A stretch of DNA of 62,006 nt from positions 2,649,354 through 2,711,359 of the forward strand of contig CP070691.1 in the NCBI GenBank assembly GCA_020353195.1, given 5' to 3'. Source of the stretch: Phycisphaerales bacterium. Its GTDB lineage: Bacteria; Planctomycetota; Phycisphaerae; UBA1845. Shown piece by piece: positions 27,575 to 35,813 of the stretch. Each line of letters begins with the position of its first letter. The first letter of the stretch is position 1. Below the pieces are notes generated by a model. It saw only the letters and a program-made list of their open reading frames with translations. It was not told where the DNA came from and searched no databases. Position numbers and translations under genes: made by a program.

Positions 27575-27816
27575 GTCACCCGCGTTGCCCCGGCCAGGAC
27601 ATGCGTTACTGGAAGCCCGAGGACATCTTCATCGTGACGTGCCAGTTCTGCGGCGGCGAGATCGAGTTCTGGAAAGACGAGCCCGTGCGCCCTTGTCCTT
27701 CGTGCAGGGAAGAGATCCGCAACCCGAAGATCGACAACGGATGCGCCAAATGGTGCCAGCACGGCGACGAGTGTCAGGGCCGCCCACGCGACGAAGGCAC
27801 TCCGGAAAAGAGCTGA
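27571..27816 (+). CDS. Small eight-cysteine zinc-ribbon protein at the end of the CODH/ACS operon
   Basis: The product has 81 residues and starts with GTG in a GTGA overlap with the acsV stop, a strong sign of translational coupling. It has two C-x-x-C pairs, C24/C27 and C42/C45, that look like a zinc ribbon. A C-terminal cluster C58, C62 and C68 (GCAKWCQHGDEC) and a first cysteine C6 (CPGQDMRYWKPEDIF) could bind another metal or an iron-sulfur cluster. Small proteins of this style occur in other anaerobes, but I know no assigned function. The position suggests a maturation or electron-transfer accessory role for the CODH/ACS complex. Confidence 0.8.
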   Translation: MSHPRCPGQDMRYWKPEDIFIVTCQFCGGEIEFWKDEPVRPCPSCREEIRNPKIDNGCAKWCQHGDECQGRPRDEGTPEKS

Positions 27817-27915
27817 GGCCGCTCGGCCCAAGGGCGGTGCGTGTGCTTGAAATGTGCTTGTTCCGATGCGAAACAGCCGGAGAAAGGCGGGGGTGTCTGG
27901 AAACAACCGGAATCC

Positions 27916-28257
27916 TCAAATGACTGGCAGTTCAGGATTTGAGGCGCAACTGAGGACCGAAACGCAACTTGCGGAAAGAGCGTTGACCGAATCCGCCCTC
28001 TCCGTTGCCAAAGAGCGAGTGTGTGCAAACTGCGGTTTTCCGGTCGGTTGCAAGCCTCGCGCACTACGGGGCCGCCCCGTTGTCCCGGTTCTGCCCTGGT
28101 TCCCGTCCTCGCCGTCGCCCAGGCGGTGAGCTGTTTGGCCAGCGACGCCGGGTCTCGGTGGCGCCGGTGGCCCCCAGTTCGCCAGAGCCATGGCGGCAAT
28201 GGGCCCCGCCCCTGGGACCGCACACACCATGAACATGAGGACGAGTTTATCCTGCAT
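27916..28257 (-). CDS. Possible small secreted or membrane protein (113 aa)
   Basis: A minus-strand ATG at 28257 is preceded by GGGAGG at ideal spacing and opens a 113-codon frame. The first 25 residues (MQDKLVLMFMVCAVPGAGPI...) are hydrophobic and could be a signal or anchor. The rest is low-complexity Pro/Gly/Arg-rich and might be non-coding. It lies downstream of, and on the same strand as, the DUF389 gene. No family was recognised. Confidence 0.35.
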   Translation of the reverse strand: MQDKLVLMFMVCAVPGAGPIAAMALANWGPPAPPRPGVAGQTAHRLGDGEDGNQGRTGTTGRPRSARGLQPTGKPQFAHTRSLATERADSVNALSASCVSVLSCASNPELPVI

Positions 28258-28414
28258 GATCGTACCTCCCAATGCACTGCGGTGAAGCGCCTCTTTTTTT
28301 TCTCGGTGTTTTCCACACACTTTGGCTCAGCGCCGGTCCGGGCGGTCTGTGCCGGGCGCTCTCGAATCAACAAGCGTGCGATCAGTATGACGCAGGATGG
28401 CGTTACTGTCGTCC

Positions 28415-29434
28415 TTACGGATTCTTCGACAGATTCGAGAGTGAGATCAACACAGCGACGATGACGAGCAGCGTGATCCACACCGCCAAGGCCCGCCGAC
28501 TCAGCCGTCTTGATCGCTCCGCATCCCACCATCGCCGCGGCGTGACGCCTCGAAACAAGAACGTCCCCACGCCGGCGAGATTGATCGAGATCACATTGCA
28601 CAGCAACAAGAGCAGTGCCCCCAGCGACTCGCCGATATGCCCTTTAGCGAGGAGCATGGAACAGACCACCAGCGGCGGGAGCAGCGCAACGGCTACCATG
28701 ACTCCGACGAGCGATGCCGGTATACCGGTTGTGAATGCGAGGGCTCCTGCGATGCCGGCGGCCAACGCGACGACAAGGTCGGTCGGCCCAACGTACGTTC
28801 GCGACACGATCTCAGTCGATGTCACGTCAATGGGCAATAGGAACCCGCACACAAACGCCACGACCGCAGCCAGCAGGATCCCGGTAATCGTGGTGCGCAG
28901 AGCCCGAGACGCGAGCTTCGTATCCCCCAGAGTCGTGGCCAGTGAGAGTGCCATGTTCGGCCCCAGCAGGGGTGCCATGACCATCGCTCCGATGACGATC
29001 GCGGCATTGTTTCGAGAAAGTCCGACAGCGGCGACGATGGCTGACAGGATGACCATCGCGAGGAAGACTCGCGTGATACCAGCATGCCCACTGAGGTCGG
29101 CGTGCAACTCCTCTCGGCTGATGCGTGAAGAGGAGCGGCCGGCCTGTGCTGCGGCTGGCTCGCTGGCGGCAGTCTGTTCCTCTGACTCTTGCGGCCTGGG
29201 CAAAGCCGCCTCTATGGGCAGAACGAACGCCCGAAAGCCGTCGACGGAGCTTAAGGCCGCCTGGATGGGGTCAAGCACGGTTTCAGCCTGCTCGGCCGGC
29301 ACCTGGACTGCAAACACGTGCACCGCATCCGACGAATCATGCCACGATTCGACGCCCTCTGCGCGACGGATCAACTCGCGCGTTTGGTCCGCCCTGTCAA
29401 CGGGAACCACGATCTGGATCAAGCGATCGGCCAC
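28415..29434 (-). CDS. TIGR00341/DUF389 family integral membrane protein
   Basis: The protein has 339 residues. The N-terminal 85 residues form a small alpha/beta domain typical of the family (DRLIQIVVPVDRADQ). After a polar linker come about six transmembrane segments (GITRVFLAMVILSAIVAAVG, AAIVIGAMVMAPLLGP and others). The family is widespread and has no established substrate. The GTG at 29434 is chosen because GAGGG stands six bases upstream and the family usually begins with this motif; a longer frame to 29494 has no ribosome-binding site. Confidence 0.8.
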   Translation of the reverse strand: MADRLIQIVVPVDRADQTRELIRRAEGVESWHDSSDAVHVFAVQVPAEQAETVLDPIQAALSSVDGFRAFVLPIEAALPRPQESEEQTAASEPAAAQAGRSSSRISREELHADLSGHAGITRVFLAMVILSAIVAAVGLSRNNAAIVIGAMVMAPLLGPNMALSLATTLGDTKLASRALRTTITGILLAAVVAFVCGFLLPIDVTSTEIVSRTYVGPTDLVVALAAGIAGALAFTTGIPASLVGVMVAVALLPPLVVCSMLLAKGHIGESLGALLLLLCNVISINLAGVGTFLFRGVTPRRWWDAERSRRLSRRALAVWITLLVIVAVLISLSNLSKNP

Positions 29435-29659
29435 GCCTACCCTCACCGAGTCCGCTGCACAGAAGAGTATCGCGCGCGTCGTGTGCCGGGGCAATACCCC
29501 TCCAACATACCAGTCAGGGGGCTCAGCCCGGGCGTGTGTAGGTCTTGTCGGGCGAAGCGACGGTCACCGCGCATGCGCCGGACGGGCCGACCCTGCGCGT
29601 CCTACTGTCCGGCCGATGTCCATGTATCATGTCGTCCGGGCACCGGGGGCAGTGGGTGA

Positions 29660-30754
29660 TCAAACGCTGACACTGCCGCGTCGACGCAGGCTGTGCGCGA
29701 CGCTGGCTGCCACGACGTAGATCGTCAGCGGCAGCGCGAAGCCCAGGATCCCCCAGCGATACCATGTCAAAGCGCTGCTGCGCGTGCTGTCCAGTATCAG
29801 GTAGACGAGATAAGCCGCATAGCAGCCGAGAAACAGGAATCCCTCCCAGCGATCGACCCGATACCCCGTGAAGAAGATCGGCAGGCAAGCGAACGCTACG
29901 AGCACCATGATCGGTACGTCGAACACGAGCGCGGTTCGTACGACATTGATACCATGAGGCGAAACCGCAGCGCTCAATCCGAGGACGACGAGAACATTGA
30001 AAATGTTGCTGCCAACTACATTGCCGACCGCGATGTCACGCTCACCGCGCGCGGCCGCAACAACCGAGGTGGCGAGCTCAGGCAACGAGGTCCCCACTGC
30101 GACGATCGTCAATCCTACGATCAGCTCACTGATGCCCAAGGCCCGAGCGAACACCACGGCCCCGTTGACGAGCCACCGTGCGCCAACCACAAGAAGCAGC
30201 AGGCCGAGAAGCACCAGCCCGACGCTGCTCAGCCAGCCGTCTCTGGTGCCGCTTGGTCGTTGAGCGTCGGTGCTTGTTCCGGCTGCGGAGGCCGTCGCAT
30301 TGCGGCGCCGGTTTTCGCGGATCAACCACGCGGTGTAGATCACAGCTCCGGCGAACAACAGCAGGCCGTCGATGCGCCCGACCCTGCCATCCAGGCTGAG
30401 CAGAAACGCGACCACGGACACGCTGATCATGACCCAGACGTCGAAGCGCACGAGTCGGGCGGCGATGGCCAGTGGCGCTACAGCCGCGGCGGCACCGAGG
30501 ATCAGAAGCACATTGCAGATGTTGCTGCCGACGATGTTTCCGAGCCCCACATCAGCCTGGCCGACGAACGCTGCATGAACGCTGACGGCCAGCTCCGGCG
30601 CGCTGGTTCCGAAGGAAACCACCGTCAACCCGATCACCAGCGGCGACACACCGATTGAGGCGGCCAGCCGGGACGCACCCCGCACGAGCGCCTCGGCGCC
30701 GCTCACCAGACCGCCGAGGCCGACAACGAACAAGATCACGGTCATGACGTTCAT
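29660..30754 (-). CDS. Calcium/sodium antiporter of the CaCA family
   Basis: The protein has 364 residues and about ten transmembrane helices. It has the two inverted alpha-repeats of the exchanger family: GTSAPELAVSVHAAF with GNIVGSNICN in the first half, and GTSLPELATSVVAA with GNVVGSNIFN in the second. These supply the cation-binding glutamates and serines. A hydrophilic loop with Ala/Thr/Ser-rich sequence separates the halves. It resembles E. coli YrbG. It is divergent from corA, with 320 bp between them. Confidence 0.9.
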   Translation of the reverse strand: MNVMTVILFVVGLGGLVSGAEALVRGASRLAASIGVSPLVIGLTVVSFGTSAPELAVSVHAAFVGQADVGLGNIVGSNICNVLLILGAAAAVAPLAIAARLVRFDVWVMISVSVVAFLLSLDGRVGRIDGLLLFAGAVIYTAWLIRENRRRNATASAAGTSTDAQRPSGTRDGWLSSVGLVLLGLLLLVVGARWLVNGAVVFARALGISELIVGLTIVAVGTSLPELATSVVAAARGERDIAVGNVVGSNIFNVLVVLGLSAAVSPHGINVVRTALVFDVPIMVLVAFACLPIFFTGYRVDRWEGFLFLGCYAAYLVYLILDSTRSSALTWYRWGILGFALPLTIYVVAASVAHSLRRRGSVSV

Positions 30755-31074
30755 CGGGTAGCTCTGCGGTGTGCCAGCGTCGCGTTGTTCGAAACGGGCC
30801 GCTGTTGCTGTTGGAGGCCGGCTGTCCCGTGCCTTCCGTTGGTCGTCTGTGGTTTCCCTCTTGCCGCGTCATTCAACGATACCCTCGATTGGGGCGGAGC
30901 GACAATAGTCGCGTGGGGCCGCCGTGGCGAGCTGCCGAGACGCCACTGCGACGACCACGGCGGGAGGGACCCTCTTCCTGGCTTGCCAACCGAGGACGAG
31001 GGTCGCAAGATGGTGGTTTATGGGAGAGGTTCTCCGCCGTTGGCCTCAGGCCCGGCGGGCGATGGAGAAAGACG
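30755..31074. other. Divergent intergenic region between exchanger and corA
   Basis: About 320 bp that must hold both promoters. No strong consensus promoter or riboswitch was seen. The corA ribosome-binding site GGAGAAAG is at its right end. Frames running through it (an open frame leads back to 30769 in corA phase) have no family support. Confidence 0.45.
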
Positions 31075-32181
31075 ATGTTCCGCAAGCGACACACGCCGGT
31101 GGGGGCGAAGCCCGGCACGCTCATGATCAACGCGCATGCCCAGCGACCGCAGATCCGGGTCATGAAGTACAAGCCGGATCACCTGGAGGAGCACGACGTT
31201 GCTGTGGTGACGGAGCTGAAGAACGTGCTGGAGGAGAACACGGTCTGCTGGGTCGACGTCCAAGGGCTCGGAGACGAGAAAGTCCTGCGGGAGTTTGCCG
31301 ACCTGTTCTCGATTCACCCTTTGGCGCTGGAGGACGTCGTCAACGTTCCACAACGACCGAAGATCGAGCGTTTCGAGGAGCACACGCTGTGCATCACGCG
31401 CATGGCGCTTCTGCGTGAGGAAGGGATTGAGCCTGAGCAGGTCAGCGTGTTCGTTGGGCCGAACTACGTGCTCACGTTCCAGGAGCGCAGCGGTGACGTA
31501 TTTGACCCCATTCGCAATCGAGTCCGACAGAAGGGACCGATCCTGCTCAGTTCCGGGCCCAGCTACCTCGCGTACGCGCTGCTCGACGCCGTCATCGATG
31601 GGTACTATCCGATTCTGGAGAGGTTTGGCGAGAAGCTGGAGGCACTCGAAGACGAGATTGTGGCCAATCCGCAGCCAACGATCTTGCAAGAGATCCATCA
31701 TGCGAAACGCGATCTGCTCGCACTGCGTCGGGCGATCTGGCCGCAGCGCGAAGCAATTAACGCGCTGATTCGCGACGAGAATCCGCTGATCACGGACCGA
31801 GTTCGAGTGTACCTGCGCGACTGCTACGATCACTGCGTGCAGATCATGGACGGCATCGAGACGTACCGGGAACTGGCCGGCGGTCTCATGGACGTGTATC
31901 TGTCCAGCGTCGGCAACCGGCAGAATGAGGTCATGAAAGTCCTGACGATCATGGCCAGCATCTTCATCCCGCTGACCTTCATGGCTGGCATCTACGGGAT
32001 GAACTTCGAGAACATGCCGGAGTTGCATAGTCGCTGGGGCTATCCGTTCCTGTTGGCTGCCATGGTCGCGGTTGCCGTCGGGATGATCGTGTACTTTCAT
32101 CGAAGGGGCTGGCTTGGCAGTCGACCGCCGCAGCGTCCGAAATCGGAGGCTGATCCGACACATGAGCCGGCTCGCCATTGA
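31075..32181 (+). CDS. corA: CorA-type magnesium/divalent metal ion channel
   Basis: The protein has 368 residues. The ATG at 31075 follows GGAGAAAG and gives the standard CorA length. The N-terminal cytoplasmic domain is alpha/beta and a long helix leads to two C-terminal transmembrane segments. The signature GMN is present in the pore loop (MAGIYGMNFENMPEL), followed by the second helix (YPFLLAAMVAVAVGMIVYF). An N-terminal extension back to 30769 is possible in frame but unsupported. Its end overlaps an alternative upstream start of the next gene, and the true start of that gene lies 128 bp downstream. Confidence 0.93.
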   Translation: MFRKRHTPVGAKPGTLMINAHAQRPQIRVMKYKPDHLEEHDVAVVTELKNVLEENTVCWVDVQGLGDEKVLREFADLFSIHPLALEDVVNVPQRPKIERFEEHTLCITRMALLREEGIEPEQVSVFVGPNYVLTFQERSGDVFDPIRNRVRQKGPILLSSGPSYLAYALLDAVIDGYYPILERFGEKLEALEDEIVANPQPTILQEIHHAKRDLLALRRAIWPQREAINALIRDENPLITDRVRVYLRDCYDHCVQIMDGIETYRELAGGLMDVYLSSVGNRQNEVMKVLTIMASIFIPLTFMAGIYGMNFENMPELHSRWGYPFLLAAMVAVAVGMIVYFHRRGWLGSRPPQRPKSEADPTHEPARH

Positions 32182-32309
32182 CGACGAGCGCAGGCTGGCG
32201 AGCGGGGTCGATGCGCTCGACAATGGTGGGTGTCCGGGGGCCCCGGCTGCGTACTCGCCCGCGGAGTGCCCCCGCTGGCGGCGACCCTCACGGGGAGGCG
32301 GTGATCGAC

Positions 32310-35300
32310 ATGCGATTTCAGATGCACACGGGCCGCAAGATCTGGCAACACTTCCTGTGCGTCCTCGTCCTCTTGCTGCCCGGTGTGGCATCGGGGCAAC
32401 AGCCACAGGAGTTGCCCACAGGTGGGGCACGGACCCAGCCCGCAGCAGCCACGCAGCCGGCTGCTCCCCAGCCGACGCTTTCTCTGGCCCAGCTCCAGCT
32501 TCAGCTCAAGCAGGTTCAGGACGCGACGGATCTCGCTGAGGACGCCAAAACGGCGGCGGTAGGTCTGTACACGCAGGCGATCCAGCAACTGGAAATCGCG
32601 GAGCAGTGGGTGGCCAAGGCGGCCGAATACGAAGCGGAACGCCAGAAGGCTCCCGAGACGTTGCAGGCGATCCAGGGCGAACTCGCATCGCCGGTCGGCG
32701 AGCCGACGCCGGACGTACCCGCCGAGGCCACGCGCGCCGACCTTGAGCAGCGCTTCCGCCAGGTGCAGAGCGACTTGGACGCCGAGAAGAAGGCTCTGGC
32801 GGACTGGGAGCGGGAGCGTGACCGGCGAATGGCGCGACGCAAGGAGATCCCGGATCTTCTGACCGCCGCCAAGTCACGCCTGCAGACGCTGGCTGAGACG
32901 CCGACGACTCCCGAGCCGGAGCAACCTGCCGCTGTCCGCCTGGCTCAACAGGCTCTCAGTCAAGGGCGGCGTCTGGCGATCGCGCGCGAGATCGAGGCCT
33001 ACAACAGTGAGCTGCTCAGTTACGACGCCCGGAGAGACCTTCTTCAAGCCCGGCTCGATCGGGCGTCCCGTCGCGTGTCGTACCTCGAGAAGCTCGCTGG
33101 TGCGTGGCAAAAGCTGGTCCAGGAGCGGGCGCAAAGGGAGTCCGACCTTGCGCTGCGGGAGGCGCGCGAGCAGTTGAAGCGCGCGCACCCGGCCATCCGA
33201 CCTCTTGCCGAAGAACGCGAGCAGCTTGCGCTGCGCGCGAAAAAGCTGCAGGCCGAAGCCAGGGAAGTCGACGGACGTGTGGCCGAAACGGAAGCGCTCC
33301 TGACCCAGGTGAGCCAGGATTTTGACAAGATCACGCGGCGCGTGAGTGCGACGGGTCTGACGAATGCCATCGGGCAACTCCTGCGCAAGCACCGCGGCAA
33401 TCTACCCAGTCTCCGCCCTTTCGAGCGCAATCTTCGTCAGCGGAAGGACAGAATCAGCGCCGCCCAGCTTGCGATGATGGAGCTCGAGGATCGGCGCAGC
33501 GAACTGATGAACCTCGACGCGATCGTTGCCGGCATCATGGAGTCGGTCGACGCCGGCACGAGCGAAGAGAAGCGAACCATGATCCGCGAGGCTGCGCAAG
33601 AGGCTATTCTCACCCTTCGCACGGAGGCGGATGGCCTGCTGAAGGATCACGACCGGCTCTTCGAGAAGCTCGTCGATCTCGACGGCAAGGAACGTGACCT
33701 GGTCAAGACGGTCGGGCGCTTCGAGGAGTACGTCGACGAAAAGATTCTCTGGATCAAGAGCGGCATGTTGCCCAACGTGGCGGACATCCGGCACGGGCAG
33801 GCGGCGCTCGCGTGGCTTCTGGACCCGGAGAGTTGGGCGGACGTCCTCAGGTCTATTGGCGGCACATTCCGCGCCAGCCCAGATCTGACGGTGACCGGTC
33901 TGCTGCTGCTCCTCGTGATCTGGCTGGCGTCGCCCAGACTGCTGCGCCTGGTGCGCGAAGGCGGTGAGGCCGTTTCGAAACCGTCGAAGGACAACATGGG
34001 ACGAACGATCGGCGTTCTGTTCGCGACGGCCGCTCTGGCCGTGCGCTGGCCGGTAAGCCTATGGCTCGCCGGATGGATTATTGCGGCGCCATACGACGCA
34101 ACTGATTTCTCGAAGGCGGTTGCGAGAGGTCTTGGCGGAACCGCCGTGATCTTGCTTACGCTGCAATCGTTACGGCAACTGGCCCGGCGCAACGGCCTGG
34201 CCGAGAAGCACCTGCGCTGGAGAGCCCGGTCACTGACTCTGTTGAAGCGACATCTCGTCTGGCTGACCGCAGTGCTCGTACCCACGTTCTTCATCTTTGC
34301 GACGTTCGAGGCCCAGGCTGTCGAAGCGGGGAAGGACTCGCTGGGGCGCCTTGCATTCGTCGTTGCCTTCCTTGCCATCGCGCTATTCGCACAGCGCGTG
34401 TTACGGCCGGCGGGCCCCGTCCTTGGTCCCGTGCTTCACCGCCAGTCGGGTAGCTGGTTCCATCGTATGCGTCATGTCTGGTACCCGGCTGCCCTGATTC
34501 TGCCCGTCGCGCTGGTGATCGCGGCGGTCGCCGGGTACTACTACACGTCACTCTATCTCGGCACGCGGTTCATAGAATCGATCTGGCTGCTTCTGGGGCT
34601 GATCGTGCTGCGTGGGCTGGTGGAACGCTGGCTCCTGCTGCAGACGCGCCGTCGCGCGATGGACGAGGCGCGCGAGCGGGCTGCGCTACGACGCCAGCAG
34701 AAGGAAGGCGAATCGACAACGGTGGCCGAGCATGAGCCGATCACAGTACCGGAAGTCAAACTCGATGTTGCGGCGATCAACAAGCAGACGCTTCAACTCG
34801 TACGTATGACCCTGGTGGTCGCCGGAATCGCTGCGCTGTGGGGCATCTGGGCCGAAGCGCTGCCGGCCCTGGGCGTGTTTCGGGAAGTCACGCTGTGGTC
34901 GGTCACGCAGCAGGCGTCCGAAACCGTGCTCACGGCGGATGGCGGTACTCAGGTGAACGAGTACACAAAGACGATACCCATCACACTGGCGGACCTCGGG
35001 CTCGCGATCCTCATGGCTCTGATCACGATCGTAGCGGTCAAGAACATCCCGGGTCTGCTGGAGATCACGATTCTGCAGCGGCTCCCGATCGACGCCGGCG
35101 GTCGGTTCGCGGCTACGGCGATTACGCGGTACGTGATCACGGTCGTCGGGGCAATTGTGGCGTTCGGTCAGATTGGGATCGGGTGGTCCAAGGTGCAGTG
35201 GCTGGTTGCCGCCATGACAGTCGGCCTGGGCTTCGGCCTGCAGGAGATCTTCGCGAATCTCGTGTCAGGCCTGATGCTACTGTTCGAACGCCCCATCCGC

Positions 35301-35813
35301 ATCGGTGATACGGTGACCGTGGCGGACATAAACGGCACGGTCACTCGCATTCGCACGCGGGCGACAACAATCGTCGGGTGGGACCGCAAGGAACTGATCA
35401 TCCCGAACAAGGAGTTCATCACGGGCAAGGTCGTGAACTGGACGCTGTCGGATTCCATTCTTCGTATCATTGTGCCGGTCGGGATCGCCTACGGCTCGGA
35501 CACGCAACGCGCGCGCGACGTGCTGACGCGCATCGCGCGCGAACATCCCAACGTGCTGGCGGACCCGGCGCCACGCGTTCTATTCGTGGGCTTCGGCGAC
35601 AGTTCGTTGAATTTCGAGATACGCGTGTACGTGGGGACGATCGACCACTACTTGTCTACGATCGACGAGATCACCAACGCGATCGATCAGGAGTTCCGCA
35701 AGGCGGGCATCGAGATTGCGTTCCCACAGCGCGATGTTCATATACGGTCGATTCGCGACGCGTTACCTGTCATCGGCGAGAAGGAGAATGTCCGGAGGCC
35801 CGGAAACGCGTGA
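32310..35813 (+). CDS. MscK/KefA-like mechanosensitive channel
   Basis: The protein has 1167 residues from the ATG at 32310, which begins a clear signal peptide (WQHFLCVLVLLLPGVASGQ). Residues about 30-500 are a long, charged, coiled-coil-rich periplasmic domain. About ten membrane helices follow. The C-terminal MscS domain has the pore helix region (QWLVAAMTVGLGFGLQEIFAN), the beta domain (RPIRIGDTVTVADINGTV, IIPNKEFITGKVVNWTLSD) and the C-terminal alpha/beta part. This is the architecture of MscK/MscM channels, which open under membrane tension and release solutes. It ends exactly where the convergent Lon-like gene ends (TGATCA). Confidence 0.9.
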   Translation: MRFQMHTGRKIWQHFLCVLVLLLPGVASGQQPQELPTGGARTQPAAATQPAAPQPTLSLAQLQLQLKQVQDATDLAEDAKTAAVGLYTQAIQQLEIAEQWVAKAAEYEAERQKAPETLQAIQGELASPVGEPTPDVPAEATRADLEQRFRQVQSDLDAEKKALADWERERDRRMARRKEIPDLLTAAKSRLQTLAETPTTPEPEQPAAVRLAQQALSQGRRLAIAREIEAYNSELLSYDARRDLLQARLDRASRRVSYLEKLAGAWQKLVQERAQRESDLALREAREQLKRAHPAIRPLAEEREQLALRAKKLQAEAREVDGRVAETEALLTQVSQDFDKITRRVSATGLTNAIGQLLRKHRGNLPSLRPFERNLRQRKDRISAAQLAMMELEDRRSELMNLDAIVAGIMESVDAGTSEEKRTMIREAAQEAILTLRTEADGLLKDHDRLFEKLVDLDGKERDLVKTVGRFEEYVDEKILWIKSGMLPNVADIRHGQAALAWLLDPESWADVLRSIGGTFRASPDLTVTGLLLLLVIWLASPRLLRLVREGGEAVSKPSKDNMGRTIGVLFATAALAVRWPVSLWLAGWIIAAPYDATDFSKAVARGLGGTAVILLTLQSLRQLARRNGLAEKHLRWRARSLTLLKRHLVWLTAVLVPTFFIFATFEAQAVEAGKDSLGRLAFVVAFLAIALFAQRVLRPAGPVLGPVLHRQSGSWFHRMRHVWYPAALILPVALVIAAVAGYYYTSLYLGTRFIESIWLLLGLIVLRGLVERWLLLQTRRRAMDEARERAALRRQQKEGESTTVAEHEPITVPEVKLDVAAINKQTLQLVRMTLVVAGIAALWGIWAEALPALGVFREVTLWSVTQQASETVLTADGGTQVNEYTKTIPITLADLGLAILMALITIVAVKNIPGLLEITILQRLPIDAGGRFAATAITRYVITVVGAIVAFGQIGIGWSKVQWLVAAMTVGLGFGLQEIFANLVSGLMLLFERPIRIGDTVTVADINGTVTRIRTRATTIVGWDRKELIIPNKEFITGKVVNWTLSDSILRIIVPVGIAYGSDTQRARDVLTRIAREHPNVLADPAPRVLFVGFGDSSLNFEIRVYVGTIDHYLSTIDEITNAIDQEFRKAGIEIAFPQRDVHIRSIRDALPVIGEKENVRRPGNA

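Noticed and set aside
30769..31074. N-terminal extension of CorA
   Set aside because: The extra 102 codons are Arg/Pro/Gly-rich with no similarity to the family, and the ATG at 31075 has a good ribosome-binding site.
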